A stretch of 64,000 nucleotides of DNA from Pseudooceanicola sediminis (GTDB taxonomy: Bacteria; Pseudomonadota; Alphaproteobacteria; Rhodobacterales; Rhodobacteraceae), in NCBI RefSeq assembly GCF_003575965.1, contig NZ_QWJJ01000007.1, positions 186,838-250,837 on the forward strand. The letters run 5' to 3'. Under the pieces are notes generated by a model that worked only from the letters and a program-made list of their open reading frames with translations, did no database searches and was not told the DNA's origin. The position numbers and the translations under genes are program-made. This document shows, in pieces, positions 42,956 through 52,116 of this stretch (position 1 is its first letter; every line of letters starts with the position of its first letter).

Positions 42956-43762
42956 ATGACCCATACCCCGCAGATCACCGACAGCCATTGCCACCTCGAC
43001 TTTCCCGATTTCGACGGTGAGCTGGACCAGGTGATCGCGCGCGCGACCGAGGCGGGCGTGTCCCGGATGGTTTCCATCTGCACCAAGGTCGAGGGCGAGG
43101 CCAAGGTCCGCGCCATCGCCGAGGCGCACGCCCCCGTCTTCTATGCCGCTGCCACGCATCCGATGTCGGTGGGCAAGGGGGCGATGTTCACCTTCGACAT
43201 GCTGGTTGCGCTGGCACAGCACCCTAAATTCGTCGGCATCGGGGAAACCGGGCTGGACTACCACTATACTGCGGAAACCGCCGTGGCCCAGCAGGACAGC
43301 CTGCGCATTCATTGTGCCGCGGCCCATGCCACCGGCCTGCCGCTGATCATCCATTCGCGCGACGCCGACGACGACATGGCCCGCATCCTGGCCGAGGAAC
43401 ATGCAAACGGTGCCTTCGATTGCGTCATGCACTGTTTTTCGTCCTCCGCCGAACTGGCCCGCGCGGCCCTCGACCTCGGCTTTTACCTGTCGATGTCGGG
43501 CATTGCGGCCTTCCCCCGCTCAAAAGACCTGCGCGACATCTTCGCCGCCGCCCCCATCGATCGTATCCTGGTGGAAACCGACAGCCCCTACCTCGCGCCG
43601 CCGCCGCACCGCGGCAAACGCAACGAACCCGCCTTCACCGCCCATACCGCCCGCGTCGGGGCCGAGGTGTTCGGCCTCGACTACGCCGATTTCGCCGCCC
43701 GCACGCAGGAAAACTTCGACCGCCTCTTCGCCAAGGCGGCACAGTGGCAGGAGGCCGCATGA
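42956..43762 (+). CDS. tatD: TatD-family DNase
   Basis: 268 residues from ATG 42956 (AGGACC upstream). Metal ligands: DSHCHLDF, GETGLDY, HSRDADDD, HCFSS and ETDSPYLAP. 3'-5' exonuclease or quality-control hydrolase of the metal-dependent amidohydrolase fold. Overlaps the next gene (ATGATG). Confidence 0.93.
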   Translation: MTHTPQITDSHCHLDFPDFDGELDQVIARATEAGVSRMVSICTKVEGEAKVRAIAEAHAPVFYAAATHPMSVGKGAMFTFDMLVALAQHPKFVGIGETGLDYHYTAETAVAQQDSLRIHCAAAHATGLPLIIHSRDADDDMARILAEEHANGAFDCVMHCFSSSAELARAALDLGFYLSMSGIAAFPRSKDLRDIFAAAPIDRILVETDSPYLAPPPHRGKRNEPAFTAHTARVGAEVFGLDYADFAARTQENFDRLFAKAAQWQEAA

Positions 43763-44559
43763 TGGGCACGCTGCGCTTCACGATCCTGGGCTGCGGCTCC
43801 TCCGGCGGTGTGCCGCGCCTTGGTGGACACTGGGGCGATTGCGACCCGGCCAATCCAAAGAACATGCGCCGCCGCTGCTCGATCCTGATCGAACAGGAAC
43901 GCGACGGCGGAACAACGCGCGTGCTGGTCGACACCTCGCCCGACATGCGCGCCCAGCTGATCGACGCCGGCATCGGCGAGCTTGACGCCGTCGCCTTCAC
44001 GCATTCCCACGCCGACCACGTCCACGGCATCGACGACCTGCGCCAGATCGTGTTCAACACGCGCAAGCGTCTGCCCGTCTGGGCCGACGGCGACACGCAA
44101 GAGGCGCTGTTTTCCCGCTTTGGCTATGCCTTCGTGCAACCCGAAGGCTCGCCCTATCCGCCGATCCTCGAAATGAAGACGATCACCAGCGCCTTCACCA
44201 TCGACGGCGCGGGCGGCTCGATCACCCTGCTGCCCTTCCGCGTCAATCACGGTTCGATCGACGCGCTCGGCTTCCGGGTGCGCGATCTCGCCTACCTGCC
44301 CGACGTGGCCGAGATGAGCCATGAGGCATGGGAGGCCTGCTCGGGTCTGGACTGCTGGATCCTCGACACCCTGCGGCGCACCCCGCACCCGACGCATTCG
44401 CACCTTGAACAATCGCTCGCCTGGATCGAACGTGCCGCGCCCGAACGCGCCGTGCTGACCAACATGCACATCGATCTCGACTACGATACGCTCGAGGCGG
44501 AAACCCCGGCGCATATCACCCCGGCCTTCGACGGGATGCAGATCACCTATGCCATCTGA
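43759..44559 (+). CDS. MBL-fold metallo-hydrolase (PhnP-like)
   Basis: 266 residues. The metallo-beta-lactamase signature reads THSHADHVHGIDDL, with further His/Asp ligands at VNHGS and LDTLRRTPHPTHSHLEQSL. The N-terminus ILGCGSSGGVPR is typical of the PhnP/lipoate-associated hydrolases that follow tatD in many alphaproteobacteria. Likely a phosphodiesterase; substrate unknown. Confidence 0.9.
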   Translation: MMGTLRFTILGCGSSGGVPRLGGHWGDCDPANPKNMRRRCSILIEQERDGGTTRVLVDTSPDMRAQLIDAGIGELDAVAFTHSHADHVHGIDDLRQIVFNTRKRLPVWADGDTQEALFSRFGYAFVQPEGSPYPPILEMKTITSAFTIDGAGGSITLLPFRVNHGSIDALGFRVRDLAYLPDVAEMSHEAWEACSGLDCWILDTLRRTPHPTHSHLEQSLAWIERAAPERAVLTNMHIDLDYDTLEAETPAHITPAFDGMQITYAI

Positions 44560-44580
44560 TCCGCGTCGCGGCCGTCGCGG

Positions 44581-45513
44581 ATGAGCGCGCTTTTCAACAT
44601 CGTCCTGCCGGTCTTCCTGATCATCGGCGCCGGCTACGTCACCACCCGGATGCGCCTGCTCGGGATGTCGGCGGTCGAAGGCGTGCTGTCCTTCACCCAG
44701 AACTTCGCCTTTCCCTGCCTGCTGTTTCGCGCCATCAGCACCTTCGACATCGGCGAACAGTTTCACGCGCCCCTGCTGCTCAGCTTCTATGCCGCCGCAA
44801 CGATCTGTTTCGTGCTGGGGCTGGTGGGCGCGCGCCTGCTGGGGCGCGACGCGCAGGACAGCGTGGTCATCGGCTTTTGTTGCCTGTTCTCCAACTCGAT
44901 GATGCTGGGCGTGCCGATCACCGAACGCGCCTTCGGACCCGGGGCCCTTGGCGCCAACTTCGCCATCATTTCGGTTCATGCGCCCTATTGCTATGTCATC
45001 GGCATCGTGGCGATGGAATACGTGCGCGCCGGTGGCACCGGTCTGCCGGTGTTTGCGCTGATCCGGCGGATCGTCCGGCAAATCCTGTCCAATCCGCTGG
45101 TCATCGCGCTGATCCTTGGCTTTGTCGTCAACCTGACCCACCTGGCCATTCCCGGCCCGGTGATCGAAGCGCTGGACATGATCGCCCGCGCCGCCCTGCC
45201 AAGCGCGCTGTTCGCCGTCGGCGGCGTGCTGGTGCAATACAAGCTTGAGGGCGACTGGCGCCTGATCGGCATGATCTGCCTGATCACCCTGCTTGTGCAC
45301 CCCGCGCTGACATGGGTCTTCGGCAGCCTCGGCGGGCTTGATCGTGACGCCTTCCGCTCTGCGGTCCTGACCGCCTCGGTCGCGCCGGGCATCAATACCT
45401 ACGTGTTCGCCAACCTCTATGACCGTGGCAAACGCTCTGCCGCCTCCTCTCTGCTGATCGCGACGGGGGTGTGCCTGTTCACCGTGTGGTTCTGGCTCAG
45501 CGTCCTGCCCTAG
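44581..45513 (+). CDS. AEC-family transporter
   Basis: 310 residues with about ten membrane segments in two halves, the auxin-efflux-carrier fold. NFAFPCLLFRAIS and the later PGINTYVFANLY are typical. Transports an organic acid or related metabolite; substrate not predictable. Follows the hydrolase by 21 bp. Confidence 0.88.
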   Translation: MSALFNIVLPVFLIIGAGYVTTRMRLLGMSAVEGVLSFTQNFAFPCLLFRAISTFDIGEQFHAPLLLSFYAAATICFVLGLVGARLLGRDAQDSVVIGFCCLFSNSMMLGVPITERAFGPGALGANFAIISVHAPYCYVIGIVAMEYVRAGGTGLPVFALIRRIVRQILSNPLVIALILGFVVNLTHLAIPGPVIEALDMIARAALPSALFAVGGVLVQYKLEGDWRLIGMICLITLLVHPALTWVFGSLGGLDRDAFRSAVLTASVAPGINTYVFANLYDRGKRSAASSLLIATGVCLFTVWFWLSVLP

Positions 45514-45656
45514 CTGTCCTTTGCCCGGGCGCCGCGCGACCAGGTATCGACAAGTCTAGGCAACGCCTTGCGCGATCGGGGCCTGGGGCGTAGGCCTGAA
45601 GCAGTTGCACAGCTCATGACTGCGCCGTCACGGGAACCGCGATATGCAGACCGGCC

Positions 45657-47771
45657 TTGCCTGCCGCCCCGCCGCCCCCTTGCCCCGTCGCGCCAGTCGG
45701 GCCAACCGCCGATGAGGCGCGCCGCCCCCCCTGCCGCCACTTCGGACCGGGACAGCGTCACGGGCACCGCGCACGCCCCCGGCCTGCCCAACGTCCCGCC
45801 CGCCGAAACCTCCCCCTCCGCGCAACCCTCCCCGGCACCAGCCCCCCCCCGGACACGGCCCTTGCGGCCAGGATCGACACGGCCCGCACACAGTTCAGCG
45901 TCGGACAGATATCGGCCTGCTGGCAGGGGATCGCCCCCCTGCTTCAGCCGTCATACCTTGCGGCCCTGCCACGCCCCCGGCGCGAGGCGTTGCAATACCT
46001 GCAACTGGGCTGCGCCCTGTTCCAGCAGGGCGATCTGGCCGCCGCACGCCACCTCAACGCGACCCTGCCGGTCACGCTCTGGACGCCGATGCGCTATCGG
46101 TTGTCGCTGCGTCTGCGCGACCCCGCCACGGCACGCCGCCTGCGCAAGGCTCCTGGCAATGGCCCGCGCGAACTGGCCGATTTTCGCACCTCTGCCGGAC
46201 TCCATGCGCTTTGGGCGCACCGCTATGCCCAGGGTTTTCCGCTCTATGCCCATCGTCACGCCGCGATCAACTTTCCCCGCGTGCTGCCCGCGAACGTCAC
46301 CCATGTGCCCCTGCCCGCAGACCCCGGTGACGATGCCGACATGATCGTCCTGGAACAGGGCCTCGGCGACGTGCTGTTCCACCTCGCGCACATCAAGGCC
46401 CAGGGGACACACCAGCGCGCAATCTTTACCGGCATGGCCAAGTATGGCCCCCTGATCCGGCGCTATTTTCCGCAGGCGACCTTTCTGCGCGCCGACCGAC
46501 TGCCCGCCACCACGCCCCTGCCCCGTGCGCATCTGGCGGCGGATTTCCTGGCCCGCACCTACGGCGCCACCCACGGCCTTTCCCCCGGCGTGACGCTGGA
46601 CACACCGACCCGCCATGCCTTTGACGGGCCCGTTTTCGGCATCTGCTGGCGTGGCGGCTCGGGGCAGAACCGGCGCGAGGAACGCCATATCGCCCTGCCC
46701 TTTCTGCTGGACATGCTGCCCGAGAATGCCCGCTACCTTGCCCTGCAATTCGACATCACCCCGGCCGAACGCGCGCAACTGACCGCCGATGGGCGCTGCG
46801 CCGTGCCACTGACCGACATCACCCGCAACCCCGCCGAGACCATCGACATGATCCGCCCGCTGGCCGGCATGATCTCGGTCGACAGCGCGAACTGGCACAT
46901 GGCAGGGTTTTCCGGCGTGCCCCTGCTGGCGATCATGAACCGGACCGCGCATTGGTTCTGGGGGCCGAACGCCGATGCGGCCACGGTTTTCGCCAATGCG
47001 CAGACTCTGCCCAAGGCCGACCTGTCGCCACAGACGCTGCGCAACTGGATCACCGCCCGCACACACGACTGGCAGCGGCGCGTCCCGGCCCCCCTGCCGG
47101 CGCCCAACCTGCATCAGCCCGCATCGCTCCGGCCACTGTTCGTCTGCGGCCTGCCGCGCGCACGGACCTCCATGGTCATGCGCGTGCTGGCCGCACAGGG
47201 CCTCTGGCTGGGGCACACCATCCCCGGCAACCCCGACAACCCCCAGGGCTTCTACGAAAACCGCGACCTGCGAGAGACGCACCTAAAGGGCATCCTGAGC
47301 GACCTTGGTGCCGATCCGCGCGGCGTCGCCCCGCTGCCACGCACCTCTGCGCTGCCGCCCTGCCCCGATCTCGCCCGCCGCATTGCCGCCACCCTGCGCG
47401 ACCAGGGCCATGACGGCACGCAGCCCTGGGGGTTCAAGGATCCCAAGCTCACCCTGCTCTGGCCACTGTTCGCCCGCGCCTATCCCCATGCCACCTGGCT
47501 GATCGTGCGGCGGCCGCGCAAAGATGTGCTGCGTTCTCTCGCCCGGGCCCACTTCATGCAGCGGCATCCGGCCACCACCGAATTCTGGCAACCGTTCTGC
47601 GCCGCCTATGACGGGCGCCTGCACGATCTCGTCCATTCCGGTGCGCAGGTCCTTCAGGCCGACAGTGACGCCATCGCGAACGGCGATTTCCGCGACCTGG
47701 AGGCCGTCTGCGCCGCCCTCGGCCTGCCGTTCGACGCCGACCTTGCCCACGATGCCCTGCGCCGCCCATGA
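45657..47771 (+). CDS. TPR-glycosyltransferase (GT9-like) / sulfotransferase fusion
   Basis: 704 codons as read. Residues ~75-210 are TPR-like helices; ~225-440 resemble the heptosyltransferase-like domain of TPR proteins (DMIVLEQGLGDVLFHLAHI, FGICWRGGSGQNRREERHI, ISVDSANWHMAGFSGVP); ~495-700 form a sulfotransferase domain with phosphosulfate-binding FVCGLPRARTSMVM. Such fusions modify surface glycans. The first ~65 codons in this frame are implausible (Arg/Pro-rich, no start signal). A neighbouring frame beginning near ATG 45712 has more G/C third positions and would join the main frame if the C9 tract at 45842-45850 had ten C. Start uncertain. Confidence 0.75.
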   Translation: MPAAPPPPCPVAPVGPTADEARRPPCRHFGPGQRHGHRARPRPAQRPARRNLPLRATLPGTSPPPDTALAARIDTARTQFSVGQISACWQGIAPLLQPSYLAALPRPRREALQYLQLGCALFQQGDLAAARHLNATLPVTLWTPMRYRLSLRLRDPATARRLRKAPGNGPRELADFRTSAGLHALWAHRYAQGFPLYAHRHAAINFPRVLPANVTHVPLPADPGDDADMIVLEQGLGDVLFHLAHIKAQGTHQRAIFTGMAKYGPLIRRYFPQATFLRADRLPATTPLPRAHLAADFLARTYGATHGLSPGVTLDTPTRHAFDGPVFGICWRGGSGQNRREERHIALPFLLDMLPENARYLALQFDITPAERAQLTADGRCAVPLTDITRNPAETIDMIRPLAGMISVDSANWHMAGFSGVPLLAIMNRTAHWFWGPNADAATVFANAQTLPKADLSPQTLRNWITARTHDWQRRVPAPLPAPNLHQPASLRPLFVCGLPRARTSMVMRVLAAQGLWLGHTIPGNPDNPQGFYENRDLRETHLKGILSDLGADPRGVAPLPRTSALPPCPDLARRIAATLRDQGHDGTQPWGFKDPKLTLLWPLFARAYPHATWLIVRRPRKDVLRSLARAHFMQRHPATTEFWQPFCAAYDGRLHDLVHSGAQVLQADSDAIANGDFRDLEAVCAALGLPFDADLAHDALRRP
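45842..45850 (+). repeat. C9 homopolymer near the N-terminus of the fusion gene
   Basis: Nine consecutive C between two reading frames that would fuse with one more C. A candidate slipped-strand switch or a sequencing error. Confidence 0.5.
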
Positions 47772-47883
47772 TACAGCCCGTGACGCCACCCGTGACGCTG
47801 CCAGTGGTCAATCGCATTTGCGGCGACTAGACAGGGCATGACCCCGCGCGGGTCACGCATTTTCATGGCAAGCGGAGGGCGCA

Positions 47884-48324
47884 ATGACGCAGCTGATCCA
47901 GATCATCAATGGTCCCAACCTGAACCTGCTCGGCAAACGGCAGCCAGCGATCTACGGACATGAAACCCTTGATGACGTGGCCGCCGCCTGCACCGCGATG
48001 GCCGGCCCGCTCGGGTTGTCCTGCGCCTTTTTCCAGTCCAACCACGAAGGCGGCATCATCGACTGCATCCATGCCGCGCGTGAAACCGCCGCCGGGATCG
48101 TCATCAACCCCGGCGCCTACACGCATACATCGGTCGCGATCCTGGATGCGCTGAACGCGTTCGAAGGGCTGGTGTTCGAGGTGCATATCTCCAACGTGCA
48201 CAAACGCGAAAGCTTTCGCCACCATTCCTATGTCTCGTTGCGCGCCGATGGCGTGATCGCGGGCTTCGGCACCGAAGGCTATACCCTTGCCCTGCGTCGC
48301 CTCGGCACGCTGCTGGCGAAATAA
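47884..48324 (+). CDS. aroQ: 3-dehydroquinate dehydratase, type II
   Basis: 146 residues. [16 protein letters not shown] (active-site Tyr), [22 protein letters not shown] and [18 protein letters not shown] are diagnostic. Third step of shikimate synthesis. AAGCGGAGG lies just before the ATG. Confidence 0.97.
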   Translation: MTQLIQIINGPNLNLLGKRQPAIYGHETLDDVAAACTAMAGPLGLSCAFFQSNHEGGIIDCIHAARETAAGIVINPGAYTHTSVAILDALNAFEGLVFEVHISNVHKRESFRHHSYVSLRADGVIAGFGTEGYTLALRRLGTLLAK

Positions 48325-48360
48325 CCCCAACGCCGGCCCGCCGGCCCCGGGGACGCGCCA

Positions 48361-49239
48361 TCAGGTAAAGTTGCGAAAGACACGCGTGGTTGAAAACATC
48401 GACTCCAGCTCTTGCAGGCGGCCCTGCGTGTCGTCCCAGCGTTTGGCCTGCACCTCGGCGATCAGGGCCTCGACCACGGCCATGATCGCGATGGTGCTGT
48501 CCCAGTTCGACGGCGCCTCGACCTGAAGGTTGAACACGTTTTCCGCCACCTGGGCGATCGGCGACCCCCATTGATCGGTGAACAGCACGATGGTCGCGCC
48601 CCGTTCATGCGCCAGCTCGGCCAGCTTTTGCAGATCCTTTTCGTAGCGGCGGATGTCGAACACGATCAGGACCGACCGTTCGTTCATGTCCAGCAGGTAG
48701 TGCGGCCAGACGTTCGGCGTCTGGCTCAGCAGCGTGACATTGGCGCGGATGATCTGGATGTGGTTGTGAAAATAGCTCGCGTTCGACCGGGTGATCCGAC
48801 CGCCCACGAAATAGGCAGGCCGGGCCGTGTCGGCCAGCAGGTCGGCCACACGATCAAAGACAACCGGGTCCAGCCGGTCCAGCGATCCGTTCAGATTGCG
48901 GATCACCGCTTCGGTGAAACGATGCAGCACGTGCCCCGTGCCCTCGCCCGCCGCCGCCCGGGCATCCCGCTTCAGCGATGGCGCCTTGATACGGTCCGCC
49001 ACCTCGCCGCGCAGCGCCGTCTGCAATTCGGGGAACCCCTCGAACCCCAGCTTGCGGGCCATGCGTATAACGGTCGGGGTCGATACGGCGGCCAGTTCGG
49101 CCAGCTTGGTGACGGACTGCATTCCCGCCATCGGATAGTCCTTCAGGATCACCTCTCCGACACGCTTTTCGCTGGCCGTCAGGCGTGTCGTGGCGGCATG
49201 TATCAGCGCCTTGACCTGGTCTGCGCCTGCATCTGCCAC
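48361..49239 (-). CDS. MurR/RpiR-family transcriptional regulator
   Basis: 292 residues from GTG 49239 (AAGGGAG upstream). The ATG at 49293 lies inside an operator palindrome and is less likely. N-terminal RpiR helix-turn-helix (RVGEVILKDYPMAGMQSVTKLAELAAVSTPTVIRMARKLGF in part), C-terminal SIS domain (ARPAYFVGGRITRSNASYFH). These regulators bind a phosphosugar or metabolite. It is divergent from the amidohydrolase-TRAP operon and flanks two 16-bp operators, so it very likely controls that operon and itself. Confidence 0.9.
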   Translation of the reverse strand: MADAGADQVKALIHAATTRLTASEKRVGEVILKDYPMAGMQSVTKLAELAAVSTPTVIRMARKLGFEGFPELQTALRGEVADRIKAPSLKRDARAAAGEGTGHVLHRFTEAVIRNLNGSLDRLDPVVFDRVADLLADTARPAYFVGGRITRSNASYFHNHIQIIRANVTLLSQTPNVWPHYLLDMNERSVLIVFDIRRYEKDLQKLAELAHERGATIVLFTDQWGSPIAQVAENVFNLQVEAPSNWDSTIAIMAVVEALIAEVQAKRWDDTQGRLQELESMFSTTRVFRNFT

Positions 49240-49254
49240 GATCTGCACTCCCTT

Positions 49255-49300
49255 TGTAAGAATGACTACAAAATATTCTCTGGCTGTAGTCATGTCTACA
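49255..49300. promoter_or_regulatory. Tandem RpiR operators
   Basis: TGTAAGAATGACTACA (49255-49270) and TGTAGTCATGTCTACA (49285-49300) both fit TGTA(A/G)-N6-CTACA and are 30 bp apart, about three helical turns. They lie between the divergent regulator and amidohydrolase genes. Confidence 0.8.
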
Positions 49301-49344
49301 AAAATGCGTTGACTTCACACCCGCCGCCGTTCTCTTCTGCGGCC

Positions 49345-50142
49345 ATGACAGCCAGTGACTCACATATTCTCGCCCCCGGCGAACAGCCCGCTGTTGCGGT
49401 GGCGAACCCTGGTGGCACCGGCCCCGTGGTGCTGGTGTGCGAACATGCCAGCGCGGCGATCCCGGCATCGCTCGGCGGTCTGGGCCTGTCGCAGGCCGAC
49501 CGGCTCAGCCACGCGGTCTGGGATCCCGGCGCGCTGGATCTGGCCACGGCCATGTCGGAACGGCTGCATGCGCCTCTGGTGGCCGGGCGTGTGTCCCGCC
49601 TCGTCTACGACTGCAACCGCCCCCCCGACGTGCCCAGCGCCATGCCGGTGCGCAGCGAAACGATCGACGTTCCGGGCAATGCCGCGCTGACCCCTGCCCA
49701 GCGCGCCGCCCGTACCGATGCGATCTACCGCCCCTTCCAGGCCGCGCTCTCTGCCGTGCTGGAACGCCACGGCGGTGCGGTGGTCACGGTGCATTCGTTT
49801 ACGCCCCTCTGGCACGGCACCCGGCGCGATACCGAAATCGGCCTGCTGCACGACAGCGATGCCCGCCTCGCAACCGCAATGATGACAAACTGGAGCGGCC
49901 CTTTGAAAGCCGAGCTGAACGCCCCCTATTCCGCCACCGACGGCGTCACGCATACGCTGGCCGAACATGCCATCCCGCGCGGCCGCCTGAACGTGATGAT
50001 CGAGGTCCGCAACGACCTGCTGACCGATGCCGCCGCCGTGGCCGAGGTTGCCGAACAGCTCTGTGGTGCCCTCAGCCGCTCGCTGGCGCAACTGGCCACC
50101 CGCTGCACCGGCAAACAGCTGACGACAGGTGGCGCGGCATGA
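49345..50142 (+). CDS. N-formylglutamate amidohydrolase-family protein
   Basis: 265 residues from ATG 49345. Family signature VLVCEHASAAIPASLGGLGL, DPGALDLA, SRLVYDCNRPP and VHSFTPLWHG (zinc ligands). Classical members (HutG) release formate from N-formylglutamate. No histidine-degradation genes are near; instead it heads an operon with a TRAP transporter, a glutamine-synthetase-like enzyme and two dehydrogenases, so it may cleave an N-glutamyl or other amide made there. It overlaps the next gene by ATGA. Confidence 0.88.
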   Translation: MTASDSHILAPGEQPAVAVANPGGTGPVVLVCEHASAAIPASLGGLGLSQADRLSHAVWDPGALDLATAMSERLHAPLVAGRVSRLVYDCNRPPDVPSAMPVRSETIDVPGNAALTPAQRAARTDAIYRPFQAALSAVLERHGGAVVTVHSFTPLWHGTRRDTEIGLLHDSDARLATAMMTNWSGPLKAELNAPYSATDGVTHTLAEHAIPRGRLNVMIEVRNDLLTDAAAVAEVAEQLCGALSRSLAQLATRCTGKQLTTGGAA

Positions 50143-50732
50143 AGGTTCTGCGCGGCTACATCCGCTTTGTCGATCTGTTCAACTATGGCCTTGGGCGGCT
50201 GGTGATGTTCGGCCTGTTCGGGCTGATGGGCATCCTGCTCTGGTCCACCGTCTCCAAGGTCTTCTATTCCCCGGCCATGTGGACACTGGAAACCGCGCAA
50301 TTCGTCATGGTCGCCTATTACATCCTCGGCGGGCCGTATTCGATCCAGCTCGGCAGCAACGTCCGCATGGACCTGTTCTATGCCGAGCTTTCGGACCACC
50401 GGAAGGCCTGCCTCGACGCGCTGACGGTGTTCTGCCTGATCTTCTACCTCGCGGTGCTGATCTGGGGCGGCCTCGCCTCGCTGGCTTATTCGCTCGGCAA
50501 TTTCATGGGCTCGCCCTTTGCCTTTTTCGGCAGGCTGATCGGCGCGTTCTTCACCGGCGGCCCCGACGCGGCCTCCGAGGTGCTGGGCTATATCGAGGTC
50601 TCGTCTTCCTCGTGGCGGCCCGTCATGTGGCCGATCAAGCTGATCACCTGCATCGGGCTGTTTCTGATGCTGTTGCAGGTACTGTCGGAATTCTTCAAGG
50701 ATATCCTGCGCATTCGCGGGGAAGCGGTCTGA
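50139..50732 (+). CDS. dctQ: TRAP transporter small permease (DctQ)
   Basis: 197 residues with four membrane segments; YYILGGPYSIQLGSNVRMDLFY is the conserved DctQ loop. It forms the membrane complex with the large permease, whose gene begins one base later. The extra loop between segments 3 and 4 (about 35 residues) is typical of one marine subgroup. Confidence 0.93.
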   Translation: MKVLRGYIRFVDLFNYGLGRLVMFGLFGLMGILLWSTVSKVFYSPAMWTLETAQFVMVAYYILGGPYSIQLGSNVRMDLFYAELSDHRKACLDALTVFCLIFYLAVLIWGGLASLAYSLGNFMGSPFAFFGRLIGAFFTGGPDAASEVLGYIEVSSSSWRPVMWPIKLITCIGLFLMLLQVLSEFFKDILRIRGEAV

Positions 50733-50733
50733 T

Positions 50734-52059
50734 ATGTCTTATGAACTGATCGCCCTGCTTATGTTCAGCTCGATGATGCTGATGCTGCTGACCGGCCAGC
50801 GCGTCTTTGGCGCCATCGGTTTTGTCGCGGTCGTCGCGGCCCTCTGCCTCTGGGGCGACAAGGGCGGATACGACCTCGGCTACGGCGCGCTGATGAAGCT
50901 GATGAAATGGTACCCCATGCTGACGCTGCCCATGTTCGTCTTCATGGGCTACGTCCTGTCCGAGAGCAAGATTGCCGACGACCTCTACCGCATGTTCCAC
51001 GTCTGGATGGGCGGCATTCGCGGCGGCCTCGCCATCGGCACCATCGGGTTGATGGTGCTGGTCTCGGCGATGAACGGTCTGTCGGTGGCGGGCATGGCCA
51101 TCGGCTCAACCATCGCGCTGCCCGAACTGCTGAAACGCGGCTACGACAAGAAGATGGTCACCGGCGTCATTCAGGCCGGATCCTCCCTCGGCATCCTCGT
51201 GCCGCCCTCCGTCGTTCTGGTGCTTTATGCCATGATCGCGCGCCAGCCGGTCGGCCAGCTCTGGCTGGCGGGCATCGGGCCGGGCTTTCTCATGGCGGGG
51301 ATGTTCATCCTCTACATCGTCATCCGCTGCGCCCTGAACCCCGCGCTCGGCCCCGCCCTCAGCGCCGAGGATCGCGACATTCCCATGGCCGAGAAACTGC
51401 GCCTGCTGTGGGCCGGCACCCTGCCGCTGGGTATCTTTCTGGTGATGATGGTGCCCTTCGTCATGGGCTATACCTCGCTGGTCGAAGCTTCGGCCATCGG
51501 CGCCCTCGCCGCCTTCACCGCCGCCCTGCTGAAAGGCCGGATGAGCTGGCGCGTGTTCGAAACCGCCACCCGCCAGACCCTCGCCATTTCCTGCATGTTC
51601 ATGTGGATCATCCTGGCCGCCCTGGCGTTCGGTGCGGTGTTCGACGGCCTCGGCGCGGTCAAGGCAATCGAAAACCTCTTCACCGAAAAGCTCGGCCTGT
51701 CACCATGGATGATCCTCATCCTCATGCAGCTCAGTTTTCTCGTCATGGGCAGCTTTCTCGATGACACGGCAATGCTGGTCATCGTCGCCCCGCTCTACGT
51801 GCCGCTGGTCGGTGCGCTCGGCTTCGACCTGGTGTGGTACGGGGTGCTCTATACGATCACCTGCCAGATCGCCTACATGACCCCGCCCTTCGGCTACAAC
51901 CTGTTCCTGATGCGCGCCATGGCGCCGCCGGAAATCACCCTGCGCGACATCTATGGCTCGATCTTTCCCTTCGTCGCCGTGATGATCCTGGCCCTGATCG
52001 TCGTCATGGTGTTTCCCGGCATCGCCACATGGCTGCCAGACACGGTCTACGCGAAATAA
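50734..52059 (+). CDS. dctM: TRAP transporter large permease (DctM)
   Basis: 441 residues with about 12 membrane segments. Typical motifs: ALMKLMKWYPMLTLPMFVFMG, VTGVIQAGSSLGILVPPSVVLVLYA and GSFLDDTAMLVIVAPLY. Sodium-driven import of the ligand delivered by the binding protein encoded next. Confidence 0.95.
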   Translation: MSYELIALLMFSSMMLMLLTGQRVFGAIGFVAVVAALCLWGDKGGYDLGYGALMKLMKWYPMLTLPMFVFMGYVLSESKIADDLYRMFHVWMGGIRGGLAIGTIGLMVLVSAMNGLSVAGMAIGSTIALPELLKRGYDKKMVTGVIQAGSSLGILVPPSVVLVLYAMIARQPVGQLWLAGIGPGFLMAGMFILYIVIRCALNPALGPALSAEDRDIPMAEKLRLLWAGTLPLGIFLVMMVPFVMGYTSLVEASAIGALAAFTAALLKGRMSWRVFETATRQTLAISCMFMWIILAALAFGAVFDGLGAVKAIENLFTEKLGLSPWMILILMQLSFLVMGSFLDDTAMLVIVAPLYVPLVGALGFDLVWYGVLYTITCQIAYMTPPFGYNLFLMRAMAPPEITLRDIYGSIFPFVAVMILALIVVMVFPGIATWLPDTVYAK

Positions 52060-52116
52060 CCAAGAGAACCCTGTCGCAAGCAGGGCAACGACAACCGCAA
52101 CATGGGAGTTACCTCA

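Noticed and set aside
43681-45300. 539-codon minus-strand frame over the MBL and AEC genes
   Set aside because: Low-complexity antisense shadow; both plus-strand genes carry clear family motifs.
49240-49293. Regulator start at ATG 49293
   Set aside because: The codon is part of an operator palindrome and lacks a ribosome-binding site, unlike GTG 49239.
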